A stretch of DNA of 64,000 bases from contig CM069607.1 in the NCBI GenBank assembly GCA_035771175.1, positions 19,538,001 through 19,602,000 on the forward strand. The letters are read 5' to 3'. Source of the stretch: Paratinospora sagittata. Its lineage: Eukaryota > Streptophyta > Magnoliopsida > Ranunculales > Menispermaceae. Within the stretch, counting starts at the first letter, position 1, and each line of letters begins with the position of its first letter. The notes under the pieces were generated by a model. The model searched no databases. It saw only the letters and a list, made by a program, of their open reading frames with translations, and was not told the DNA's origin. Shown in pieces: positions 24,551-37,727 of this stretch. The position numbers and the translations under genes were made by a program.

Positions 24551-27185
24551 CTCCGAGTGCTACGACTAATCATCAAGAACACAACAAACAATAGCTATCA
24601 AAGTATACAAAGATCAGGCTCTAAGAACGAAAACATTAGTTTGATCTTAGGTGTGTAGGGTAACCTCTCGATCAATCTCAACACGAAAACTCTCTAAATT
24701 GCAAAGTCTTCAAAATCACTTGGATTTGGTATTCGATTTTGACAAAATATTTTTTGAAAGGTTTTAATCATAATTTCAATGAGTTTTGAATGATTTAAAA
24801 GTGTTTTGAGACAATGGAATGGCTCTTAAGTGTTCAAATATTATTTTTTCTAAAATTGGTCTATCTAGCAGTTTGCCAAAAAATTTCAAACGACAATAGC
24901 GCACTATCAGTGTTGATAGCATGCTGATAGGGTTGAATAATCAAAAATCAATTTTTCTTGAAAATTGCCTGTAGCGCGCTATCCCTTTTGATAACTCGCT
25001 ATAGAGCAATTGCCGTGATCTTTCGATTTTTAGTAAAATGGGCAATAGCGTGCTATAGGCCTTGATTGCAAGCTATCGAAATGTCCGAAAAACACGAGCT
25101 CTCGGGTTCGTGTATCTCGACCAGCAATAGCCCGCTATCCGTCATTAGAGAGCATGATACAATCCCAAATAGCTTGCTATCCACGTGTGAGTTAGAAATC
25201 TCACATATCTAACGAGAAAAAGGTGGGCCCTTTCCCTTGCTCGATTTTTCTATTCCTTGCACTGTTTTGACTGGGAATCGTAACTGAAACATTCTCCACT
25301 AACACCTCGATGATTCCCATTGTGTCGCATGGGCAAAACAACTTTAGATTAAAACAATGTTTTGAATTCAAATCATTTCCTACTCTCTTGCTCTTTAACC
25401 TGCAACTGCTAATTTAATAAAACACTCATTCTCTAATTTTCAAAGATACAACACACACGATTTTTGCAAGTTAGACTGAGCTTTCCAAAGAGTATTTCAA
25501 AAGAAGAAAGTCGTGACTCTTGCATTGCCAATAAAACCTTCGACCTGAATCAAAATTGCAAACTGTCCTGAAGATAACCTCATTGTTTAGCAAGTTCTTC
25601 ATTTTATCCCTTTTCTATTGAGATTTTCAAAAGCTATCCATCGTTTTAAACTGTAGGTATATGAAGTGTTCTCAGTAAGAGAACACATCTCCTATATTCT
25701 TTCTCCGAGTGCTACAACTAATCATCAAGAACACGTCAAGCAGTAGCTATCAAAGTCTACAAAGATCAGGCTCTAAGAACGAAGTCATATCTCAATGCTA
25801 AAGCATTAGTTTGGTCTTAGGTGCGTAGGGTAACCTCTCGATCAATCTCAGCATAAAAACTCTCCAAATTGCAAAGTCTTAAAAATCACTTGGATTTAGT
25901 ATTTGAATTTGACAAAATATTTTTCGAAAGGTTTTAATCACAATTTCAATGAGTTTTGAATGATTTAAAAGTGTTTTGAGACAATAGAATGGTTCTTAAG
26001 TGTTAAAATATTTATTTTTCCAAAATCGGGCTATCCAGCACTTTGCCAAAGTTTTTCAAAAGGCAATAGCGCTCTATCGGTGTTGATAGCACGCTGATAG
26101 GGTTAAATAATCAAAAATCTATTTTTCTTCAAAATTGCCTACAGCGCGCGCTATCCTTTTTGATAACTCGCTATAGAGAGCAGTTGCCGTAATCTTTCAA
26201 TTTTTAGTAAAATGGGCAATCGCGTGCTATAGGCCTTAATTGCACGCTATCGGAAAGTCCTAAAAACACGAGCTCTCGGGTTTGTGTATATCGACCTGCA
26301 ATAGTCCGCTATCTGTCATTAGAGAGCTTGATACACAACCCTATTGGGTTGTCCAGCACTTTGCCCAAGTTTTTCAAACGGCAATAGCGCACTATCAGTG
26401 TTGATAGCACGCTGATAGGGTTGAATAATCAAAAATCTATTTTTCTTGAAATTTTCCTATAACGCGCTATCCCTTTTGATAACTCGCTATAAAGCAGTTG
26501 CCGTGATCTTTCGATTTTTAGTAAAATGGGCAATAGCCTGCTATAGGCCTTGATTGCACGATATTGGAAAGTCCGAAAAACACGAGTTCTCAGGTTTGTG
26601 TATATCGACCTGCAATAGTCCGCTATCCGTCATTAGAGAGCATGATACAATCCCCAATAGCATGCTATCCACGTTTGAGTTAGAAATCTAACATATCTAA
26701 CGAGAAAAACGTGGGCCCTTTCCCTTGCTCGATTTTCTATTCCTTGCACAATTTTGATTGGGAATCGTAACTGAAACATTCTCCACTAACACCTTGATGA
26801 TTCCCATTGTGTCGCATGGGCAAAACAACTTTAGATTAAAACAATGTTTTGAATTCAAATAATACTCTCTAGCTCTTTAACCTGCAACTGCTAATTTAAT
26901 AAAACACCCATTCTCTAATTTTTAAAGATACAACACACGATTTTTTTGCAAGTTAGATTGAGCTTTTCCAAAAAGTAATTCAAAAGAAGAAAGTCGTGAC
27001 TCTTGCATTGCCAGTAAAAGCTTCGGCTTGAATCAAAATTGCAAGTTGTCTTGAAGATAACCTCATTGTTTAGCAAGTTCTTCATTTTATCCCTTTTGTG
27101 TTGAGATTTTGAAAAGCTATCCATCGTTTTAAACTGTAGGTATATTAAGTGTTCTCAGTAAGAGAACACATCACCTATTTTCTTT
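24551..27185. repeat. Unit 9, canonical length with variants
   Basis: A at 24551-25702 and B at 25703-27185. Private bases are A at 25009 and C at 25824. A at 25907 (TTTGAATTTGAC) is shared with units 16 and 17 only. Confidence 0.95.
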
Positions 27186-29820
27186 CTCCGAGTGCTACGA
27201 CTAATCATCAAGAACACAACAAACAATAGCTATCAAAGTATACAAAGATCAGGCTCTAAGAACGAAAACATTAGTTTGATCTTAGGTGTGTAGGGTAACC
27301 TCTCGATCAATCTCAACACGAAAACTCTCTAAATTGCAAAGTCTTCAAAATCACTTGGATTTGGTATTCGATTTTGACAAAATATTTTTTGAAAGGTTTT
27401 AATCATAATTTCAATGAGTTTTGAATGATTTAAAAGTGTTTTGAGACAATGGAATGGCTCTTAAGTGTTCAAATATTATTTTTTCTAAAATTGGTCTATC
27501 TAGCAGTTTGCCAAAAAATTTCAAACGACAATAGCGCACTATCAGTGTTGATAGCATGCTGATAGGGTTGAATAATCAAAAATCAATTTTTCTTGAAAAT
27601 TGCCTGTAGCGCGCTATCCCTTTTGATAACTCGCTATAGAGCAGTTGCCGTGATCTTTCGATTTTTAGTAAAATGGGCAATAGCGTGCTATAGGCCTTGA
27701 TTGCAAGCTATCGAAATGTCCGAAAAACACGAGCTCTCGGGTTCGTGTATCTCGACCAGCAATAGCCCGCTATCCGTCATTAGAGAGCATGATACAATCC
27801 CAAATAGCTTGCTATCCACGTGTGAGTTAGAAATCTCACATATCTAACGAGAAAAAGGTGGGCCCTTTCCCTTGCTCGATTTTTCTATTCCTTGCACTGT
27901 TTTGACTGGGAATCGTAACTGAAACATTCTCCACTAACACCTCGATGATTCCCATTGTGTCGCATGGGCAAAACAACTTTAGATTAAAACAATGTTTTGA
28001 ATTCAAATCATTTCCTACTCTCTTGCTCTTTAACCTGCAACTGCTAATTTAATAAAACACTCATTCTCTAATTTTCAAAGATACAACACACACGATTTTT
28101 GCAAGTTAGACTGAGCTTTCCAAAGAGTATTTCAAAAGAAGAAAGTCGTGACTCTTGCATTGCCAATAAAACCTTCGACCTGAATCAAAATTGCAAACTG
28201 TCCTGAAGATAACCTCATTGTTTAGCAAGTTCTTCATTTTATCCCTTTTCTATTGAGATTTTCAAAAGCTATCCATCGTTTTAAACTGTAGGTATATGAA
28301 GTGTTCTCAGTAAGAGAACACATCTCCTATATTCTTTCTCCGAGTGCTACAACTAATCATCAAGAACACGTCAAGCAGTAGCTATCAAAGTCTACAAAGA
28401 TCAGGCTCTAAGAACGAAGTCATATCTCAATGCTAAAGCATTAGTTTGGTCTTAGGTGTGTAGGGTAACCTCTCGATCAATCTCAGCATAAAAACTCTCC
28501 AAATTGCAAAGTCTTAAAAATCACTTGGATTTAGTATTTGATTTTGACAAAATATTTTTCGAAAGGTTTTAATCACAATTTCAATGAGTTTTGAATGATT
28601 TAAAAGTGTTTTGAGACAATAGAATGGTTCTTAAGTGTTAAAATATTTATTTTTCCAAAATCGGGCTATCCAGCACTTTGCCAAAGTTTTTCAAAAGGCA
28701 ATAGCGCTCTATCGGTGTTGATAGCACGCTGATAGGGTTAAATAATCAAAAATCTATTTTTCTTCAAAATTGCCTACAGCGCGCGCTATCCTTTTTGATA
28801 ACTCGCTATAGAGAGCAGTTGCCGTAATCTTTCAATTTTTAGTAAAATGGGCAATCGCGTGCTATAGGCCTTAATTGCACGCTATCGGAAAGTCCTAAAA
28901 ACACGAGCTCTCGGGTTTGTGTATATCGACCTGCAATAGTCCGCTATCTGTCATTAGAGAGCTTGATACACAACCCTATTGGGTTGTCCAGCACTTTGCC
29001 CAAGTTTTTCAAACGGCAATAGCGCACTATCAGTGTTGATAGCACGCTGATAGGGTTGAATAATCAAAAATCTATTTTTCTTGAAATTTTCCTATAACGC
29101 GCTATCCCTTTTGATAACTCGCTATAAAGCAGTTGCCGTGATCTTTCGATTTTTAGTAAAATGGGCAATAGCCTGCTATAGGCCTTGATTGCACGATATT
29201 GGAAAGTCCGAAAAACACGAGTTCTCAGGTTTGTGTATATCGACCTGCAATAGTCCGCTATCCGTCATTAGAGAGCATGATACAATCCCCAATAGCATGC
29301 TATCCACGTTTGAGTTAGAAATCTAACATATCTAACGAGAAAAACGTGGGCCCTTTCCCTTGCTCGATTTTCTATTCCTTGCACAATTTTGATTGGGAAT
29401 CGTAACTGAAACATTCTCCACTAACACCTTGATGATTCCCATTGTGTCGCATGGGCAAAACAACTTTAGATTAAAACAATGTTTTGAATTCAAATAATAC
29501 TCTCTAGCTCTTTAACCTGCAACTGCTAATTTAATAAAACACCCATTCTCTAATTTTTAAAGATACAACACACGATTTTTTTGCAAGTTAGATTGAGCTT
29601 TTCCAAAAAGTAATTCAAAAGAAGAAAGTCGTGACTCTTGCATTGCCAGTAAAAGCTTCGGCTTGAATCAAAATTGCAAGTTGTCTTGAAGATAACCTCA
29701 TTGTTTAGCAAGTTCTTCATTTTATCCCTTTTGTGTTGAGATTTTGAAAAGCTATCCATCGTTTTAAACTGTAGGTATATTAAGTGTTCTCAGTAAGAGA
29801 ACACATCACCTATTTTCTTT
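27186..29820. repeat. Unit 10, canonical 2,635 bp
   Basis: A at 27186-28337 and B at 28338-29820. No private variant noticed. Confidence 0.96.
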
Positions 29821-32455
29821 CTCCGAGTGCTACGACTAATCATCAAGAACACAACAAACAATAGCTATCAAAGTATACAAAGATCAGGCTCTAAGAACGA
29901 AAACATTAGTTTGATCTTAGGTGTGTAGGGTAACCTCTCGATCAATCTCAACACGAAAACTCTCTAAATTGCAAAGTCTTCAAAATCACTTGGATTTGGT
30001 ATTCGATTTTGACAAAATATTTTTTGAAAGGTTTTAATCATAATTTCAATGAGTTTTGAATGATTTAAAAGTGTTTTGAGACAATGGAATGGCTCTTAAG
30101 TGTTCAAATATTATTTTTTCTAAAATTGGTCTATCTAGCAGTTTGCCAAAAAATTTCAAACGACAATAGCGCACTATCAGTGTTGATAGCATGCTGATAG
30201 GGTTGAATAATCAAAAATCAATTTTTCTTGAAAATTGCCTGTAGCGCGCTATCCCTTTTGATAACTCGCTATAGAGCAGTTGCCGTGATCTTTCGATTTT
30301 TAGTAAAATGGGCAATAGCGTGCTATAGGCCTTGATTGCAAGCTATCGAAATGTCCGAAAAACACGAGCTCTCGGGTTCGTGTATCTCGACCAGCAATAG
30401 CCCGCTATCCGTCATTAGAGAGCATGATACAATCCCAAATAGCTTGCTATCCACGTGTGAGTTAGAAATCTCACATATCTAACGAGAAAAAGGTGGGCCC
30501 TTTCCCTTGCTCGATTTTTCTATTCCTTGCACTGTTTTGACTGGGAATCGTAACTGAAACATTCTCCACTAACACCTCGATGATTCCCATTGTGTCGCAT
30601 GGGCAAAACAACTTTAGATTAAAACAATGTTTTGAATTCAAATCATTTCCTACTCTCTTGCTCTTTAACCTGCAACTGCTAATTTAATAAAACACTCATT
30701 CTCTAATTTTCAAAGATACAACACACACGATTTTTGCAAGTTAGACTGAGCTTTCCAAAGAGTATTTCAAAAGAAGAAAGTCGTGACTCTTGCATTGCCA
30801 ATAAAACCTTCGACCTGAATCAAAATTGCAAACTGTCCTGAAGATAACCTCATTGTTTAGCAAGTTCTTCATTTTATCCCTTTTCTATTGAGATTTTCAA
30901 AAGCTATCCATCGTTTTAAACTGTAGGTATATGAAGTGTTCTCAGTAAGAGAACACATCTCCTATATTCTTTCTCCGAGTGCTACAACTAATCATCAAGA
31001 ACACGTCAAGCAGTAGCTATCAAAGTCTACAAAGATCAGGCTCTAAGAACGAAGTCATATCTCAATGCTAAAGCATTAGTTTGGTCTTAGGTGTGTAGGG
31101 TAACCTCTCGATCAATCTCAGCATAAAAACTCTCCAAATTGCAAAGTCTTAAAAATCACTTGGATTTAGTATTTGATTTTGACAAAATATTTTTCGAAAG
31201 GTTTTAATCACAATTTCAATGAGTTTTGAATGATTTAAAAGTGTTTTGAGACAATAGAATGGTTCTTAAGTGTTAAAATATTTATTTTTCCAAAATCGGG
31301 CTATCCAGCACTTTGCCAAAGTTTTTCAAAAGGCAATAGCGCTCTATCGGTGTTGATAGCACGCTGATAGGGTTAAATAATCAAAAATCTATTTTTCTTC
31401 AAAATTGCCTACAGCGCGCGCTATCCTTTTTGATAACTCGCTATAGAGAGCAGTTGCCGTAATCTTTCAATTTTTAGTAAAATGGGCAATCGCGTGCTAT
31501 AGGCCTTAATTGCACGCTATCGGAAAGTCCTAAAAACACGAGCTCTCGGGTTTGTGTATATCGACCTGCAATAGTCCGCTATCTGTCATTAGAGAGCTTG
31601 ATACACAACCCTATTGGGTTGTCCAGCACTTTGCCCAAGTTTTTCAAACGGCAATAGCGCACTATCAGTGTTGATAGCACGCTGATAGGGTTGAATAATC
31701 AAAAATCTATTTTTCTTGAAATTTTCCTATAACGCGCTATCCCTTTTGATAACTCGCTATAAAGCAGTTGCCGTGATCTTTCGATTTTTAGTAAAATGGG
31801 CAATAGCCTGCTATAGGCCTTGATTGCACGATATTGGAAAGTCCGAAAAACACGAGTTCTCAGGTTTGTGTATATCGACCTGCAATAGTCCGCTATCCGT
31901 CATTAGAGAGCATGATACAATCCCCAATAGCATGCTATCCACGTTTGAGTTAGAAATCTAACATATCTAACGAGAAAAACGTGGGCCCTTTCCCTTGCTC
32001 GATTTTCTATTCCTTGCACAATTTTGATTGGGAATCGTAACTGAAACATTCTCCACTAACACCTTGATGATTCCCATTGTGTCGCATGGGCAAAACAACT
32101 TTAGATTAAAACAATGTTTTGAATTCAAATAATACTCTCTAGCTCTTTAACCTGCAACTGCTAATTTAATAAAACACCCATTCTCTAATTTTTAAAGATA
32201 CAACACACGATTTTTTTGCAAGTTAGATTGAGCTTTTCCAAAAAGTAATTCAAAAGAAGAAAGTCGTGACTCTTGCATTGCCAGTAAAAGCTTCGGCTTG
32301 AATCAAAATTGCAAGTTGTCTTGAAGATAACCTCATTGTTTAGCAAGTTCTTCATTTTATCCCTTTTGTGTTGAGATTTTGAAAAGCTATCCATCGTTTT
32401 AAACTGTAGGTATATTAAGTGTTCTCAGTAAGAGAACACATCACCTATTTTCTTT
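29821..32455. repeat. Unit 11, canonical 2,635 bp
   Basis: A at 29821-30972 and B at 30973-32455. No private variant noticed. Confidence 0.96.
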
Positions 32456-35092
32456 CTCCGAGTGCTACGACTAATCATCAAGAACACAACAAACAATAGC
32501 TATCAAAGTATACAAAGATCAGGCTCTAAGAACGAAAACATTAGTTTGATCTTAGGTGTGTAGGGTAACCTCTCGATCAATCTCAACACGAAAACTCTCT
32601 AAATTGCAAAGTCTTCAAAATCACTTGGATTTGGTATTCGATTTTGACAAAATATTTTTTGAAAGGTTTTAATCATAATTTCAATGAGTTTTGAATGATT
32701 TAAAAGTGTTTTGAGACAATGGAATGGCTCTTAAGTGTTCAAATATTATTTTTTCTAAAATTGGTCTATCTAGCAGTTTGCCAAAAAATTTCAAACGACA
32801 ATAGCGCACTATCAGTGTTGATAGCATGCTGATAGGGTTGAATAATCAAAAATCAATTTTTCTTGAAAATTGCCTGTAGCGCGCTATCCCTTTTGATAAC
32901 TCGCTATAGAGCAGTTGCCGTGATCTTTCGATTTTTAGTAAAATGGGCAATAGCGTGCTATAGGCCTTGATTGCAAGCTATCGAAATGTCCGAAAAACAC
33001 GAGCTCTCGGGTTCGTGTATCTCGACCAGCAATAGCCCGCTATCCGTCATTAGAGAGCATGATACAATCCCAAATAGCTTGCTATCCACGTGTGAGTTAG
33101 AAATCTCACATATCTAACGAGAAAAAGGTGGGCCCTTTCCCTTGCTCGATTTTTCTATTCCTTGCACTGTTTTGACTGGGAATCGTAACTGAAACATTCT
33201 CCACTAACACCTCGATGATTCCCATTGTGTCGCATGGGCAAAACAACTTTAGATTAAAACAATGTTTTGAATTCAAATCATTTCCTACTCTCTTGCTCTT
33301 TAACCTGCAACTGCTAATTTAATAAAACACTCATTCTCTAATTTTCAAAGATACAACACACACGATTTTTGCAAGTTAGACTGAGCTTTCCAAAGAGTAT
33401 TTCAAAAGAAGAAAGTCGTGACTCTTGCATTGCCAATAAAACCTTCGACCTGAATCAAAATTGCAAACTGTCCTGAAGATAACCTCATTGTTTAGCAAGT
33501 TCTTCATTTTATCCCTTTTCTATTGAGATTTTCAAAAGCTATCCATCGTTTTAAACTGTAGGTATATGAAGTGTTCTCAGTAAGAGAACACATCTCCTAT
33601 ATTCTTTCTCCGAGTGCTACAACTAATCATCAAGAACACGTCAAGCAGTAGCTATCAAAGTCTACAAAGATCAGGCTCTAAGAACGAAGTCATATCTCAA
33701 TGCTAAAGCATTAGTTTGGTCTTAGGTGTGTAGGGTAACCTCTCGATCAATCTCAGCATAAAAACTCTCCAAATTGCAAAGTCTTAAAAATCACTTGGAT
33801 TTAGTATTTGATTTTGACAAAATATTTTTCGAAAGGTTTTAATCACAATTTCAATGAGTTTTGAATGATTTAAAAGTGTTTTGAGACAATAGAATGGTTC
33901 TTAAGTGTTAAAATATTTATTTTTCCAAAATCGGGCTATCCAGCACTTTGCCAAAGTTTTTCAAAAGGCAATAGCGCTCTATCGGTGTTGATAGCACGCT
34001 GATAGGGTTAAATAATCAAAAATCTATTTTTCTTCAAAATTGCCTACAGCGCGCGCTATCCTTTTTGATAACTCGCTATAGAGAGCAGTTGCCGTAATCT
34101 TTCAATTTTTAGTAAAATGGGCAATCGCGTGCTATAGGCCTTAATTGCACGCTATCGGAAAGTCCTAAAAACACGAGCTCTCGGGTTTGTGTATATCGAC
34201 CTGCAATAGTCCGCTATCTGTCATTAGAGAGCTTGATACACAACCCTATTGGGTTGTCCAGCACTTTGCCCAAGTTTTTCAAACGGCAATAGCGCACTAT
34301 CAGTGTTGATAGCACGCTGATAGGGTTGAATAATCAAAAATCTATTTTTCTTGAAATTTTCCTATAACGCGCTATCCTTTTTGATAACTCGCTATAGAGA
34401 GCAGTTGCCGTAATCTTTCAATTTTTAGTAAAATGGGCAATCGCGTGCTATAGGCCTTAATTGCACGCTATCGGAAAGTCCTAAAAACACGAGTTCTCAG
34501 GTTTGTGTATATCGACCTGCAATAGTCCGCTATCCGTCATTAGAGAGCATGATACAATCCCCAATAGCATGCTATCCACGTTTGAGTTAGAAATCTAACA
34601 TATCTAACGAGAAAAACGTGGGCCCTTTCCCTTGCTCGATTTTCTATTCCTTGCACAATTTTGATTGGGAATCGTAACTGAAACATTCTCCACTAACACC
34701 TTGATGATTCCCATTGTGTCGCATGGGCAAAACAACTTTAGATTAAAACAATGTTTTGAATTCAAATAATACTCTCTAGCTCTTTAACCTGCAACTGCTA
34801 ATTTAATAAAACACCCATTCTCTAATTTTTAAAGATACAACACACGATTTTTTTGCAAGTTAGATTGAGCTTTTCCAAAAAGTAATTCAAAAGAAGAAAG
34901 TCGTGACTCTTGCATTGCCAGTAAAAGCTTCGGCTTGAATCAAAATTGCAAGTTGTCTTGAAGATAACCTCATTGTTTAGCAAGTTCTTCATTTTATCCC
35001 TTTTGTGTTGAGATTTTGAAAAGCTATCCATCGTTTTAAACTGTAGGTATATTAAGTGTTCTCAGTAAGAGAACACATCACCTATTTTCTTT
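32456..35092. repeat. Unit 12, 2,637 bp, with internal conversion tract
   Basis: A at 32456-33607 and B at 33608-35092. B is 2 bp longer than usual because part of its second module copy has been replaced by sequence of its first copy (see 34378-34482). Confidence 0.96.
34378..34482. other. Gene-conversion tract inside subunit B of unit 12
   Basis: In every other unit the second module copy has its own set of differences from the first. Here, from T at 34378 to T at 34482, about nine consecutive diagnostic sites read as the first copy: CCTTTTT, GAGAGCAG (+2 bp), GTAATC, TTCAAT, AATCGCG, TTAATT, CGCTATCGG and TCCTAAA. Second-copy identity resumes by T at 34494 (GAGTTCTCAGG). The donor is most simply the first module copy about 318 bp upstream or a sister repeat. 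Confidence 0.93.
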
Positions 35093-37727
35093 CTCCGAGT
35101 GCTACGACTAATCATCAAGAACACAACAAACAATAGCTATCAAAGTATACAAAGATCAGGCTCTAAGAACGAAAACATTAGTTTGATCTTAGGTGTGTAG
35201 GGTAACCTCTCGATCAATCTCAACACGAAAACTCTCTAAATTGCAAAGTCTTCAAAATCACTTGGATTTGGTATTCGATTTTGACAAAATATTTTTTGAA
35301 AGGTTTTAATCATAATTTCAATGAGTTTTGAATGATTTAAAAGTGTTTTGAGACAATGGAATGGCTCTTAAGTGTTCAAATATTATTTTTTCTAAAATTG
35401 GTCTATCTAGCAGTTTGCCAAAAAATTTCAAACGACAATAGCGCACTATCAGTGTTGATAGCATGCTGATAGGGTTGAATAATCAAAAATCAATTTTTCT
35501 TGAAAATTGCCTGTAGCGCGCTATCCCTTTTGATAACTCGCTATAGAGCAGTTGCCGTGATCTTTCGATTTTTAGTAAAATGGGCAATAGCGTGCTATAG
35601 GCCTTGATTGCAAGCTATCGAAATGTCCGAAAAACACGAGCTCTCGGGTTCGTGTATCTCGACCAGCAATAGCCCGCTATCCGTCATTAGAGAGCATGAT
35701 ACAATCCCAAATAGCTTGCTATCCACGTGTGAGTTAGAAATCTCACATATCTAACGAGAAAAAGGTGGGCCCTTTCCCTTGCTCGATTTTTCTATTCCTT
35801 GCACTGTTTTGACTGGGAATCGTAACTGAAACATTCTCCACTAACACCTCGATGATTCCCATTGTGTCGCATGGGCAAAACAACTTTAGATTAAAACAAT
35901 GTTTTGAATTCAAATCATTTCCTACTCTCTTGCTCTTTAACCTGCAACTGCTAATTTAATAAAACACTCATTCTCTAATTTTCAAAGATACAACACACAC
36001 GATTTTTGCAAGTTAGACTGAGCTTTCCAAAGAGTATTTCAAAAGAAGAAAGTCGTGACTCTTGCATTGCCAATAAAACCTTCGACCTGAATCAAAATTG
36101 CAAACTGTCCTGAAGATAACCTCATTGTTTAGCAAGTTCTTCATTTTATCCCTTTTCTATTGAGATTTTCAAAAGCTATCCATCGTTTTAAACTGTAGGT
36201 ATATGAAGTGTTCTCAGTAAGAGAACACATCTCCTATATTCTTTCTCCGAGTGCTACAACTAATCATCAAGAACACGTCAAGCAGTAGCTATCAAAGTCT
36301 ACAAAGATCAGGCTCTAAGAACGAAGTCATATCTCAATGCTAAAGCATTAGTTTGGTCTTAGGTGTGTAGGGTAACCTCTCGATCAATCTCAGCATAAAA
36401 ACTCTCCAAATTGCAAAGTCTTAAAAATCACTTGGATTTAGTATTTGATTTTGACAAAATATTTTTCGAAAGGTTTTAATCACAATTTCAATGAGTTTTG
36501 AATGATTTAAAAGTGTTTTGAGACAATAGAATGGTTCTTAAGTGTTAAAATATTTATTTTTCCAAAATCGGGCTATCCAGCACTTTGCCAAAGTTTTTCA
36601 AAAGGCAATAGCGCTCTATCGGTGTTGATAGCACGCTGATAGGGTTAAATAATCAAAAATCTATTTTTCTTCAAAATTGCCTACAGCGCGCGCTATCCTT
36701 TTTGATAACTCGCTATAGAGAGCAGTTGCCGTAATCTTTCAATTTTTAGTAAAATGGGCAATCGCGTGCTATAGGCCTTAATTGCACGCTATCGGAAAGT
36801 CCTAAAAACACGAGCTCTCGGGTTTGTGTATATCGACCTGCAATAGTCCGCTATCTGTCATTAGAGAGCTTGATACACAACCCTATTGGGTTGTCCAGCA
36901 CTTTGCCCAAGTTTTTCAAACGGCAATAGCGCACTATCAGTGTTGATAGCACGCTGATAGGGTTGAATAATCAAAAATCTATTTTTCTTGAAATTTTCCT
37001 ATAACGCGCTATCCCTTTTGATAACTCGCTATAAAGCAGTTGCCGTGATCTTTCGATTTTTAGTAAAATGGGCAATAGCCTGCTATAGGCCTTGATTGCA
37101 CGATATTGGAAAGTCCGAAAAACACGAGTTCTCAGGTTTGTGTATATCGACCTGCAATAGTCCGCTATCCGTCATTAGAGAGCATGATACAATCCCCAAT
37201 AGCATGCTATCCACGTTTGAGTTAGAAATCTAACATATCTAACGAGAAAAACGTGGGCCCTTTCCCTTGCTCGATTTTCTATTCCTTGCACAATTTTGAT
37301 TGGGAATCGTAACTGAAACATTCTCCACTAACACCTTGATGATTCCCATTGTGTCGCATGGGCAAAACAACTTTAGATTAAAACAATGTTTTGAATTCAA
37401 ATAATACTCTCTAGCTCTTTAACCTGCAACTGCTAATTTAATAAAACACCCATTCTCTAATTTTTAAAGATACAACACACGATTTTTTTGCAAGTTAGAT
37501 TGAGCTTTTCCAAAAAGTAATTCAAAAGAAGAAAGTTGTGACTCTTGCATTGCCAGTAAAAGCTTCGGCTTGAATCAAAATTGCAAGTTGTCTTGAAGAT
37601 AACCTCATTGTTTAGCAAGTTCTTCATTTTATCCCTTTTGTGTTGAGATTTTGAAAAGCTATCCATCGTTTTAAACTGTAGGTATATTAAGTGTTCTCAG
37701 TAAGAGAACACATCACCTATTTTCTTT
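35093..37727. repeat. Unit 13, canonical 2,635 bp
   Basis: A at 35093-36244 and B at 36245-37727. Private T at 37537, changing Asp44 to Asn in the minus-strand frame. Confidence 0.96.

Larger units (their letters stand above)
23404..27185. repeat. Superunit 3 of 3 (C3 + unit 9), 3,782 bp
   Basis: Third and last composite of short plus full unit. After 27186 only full units follow. Confidence 0.93.
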
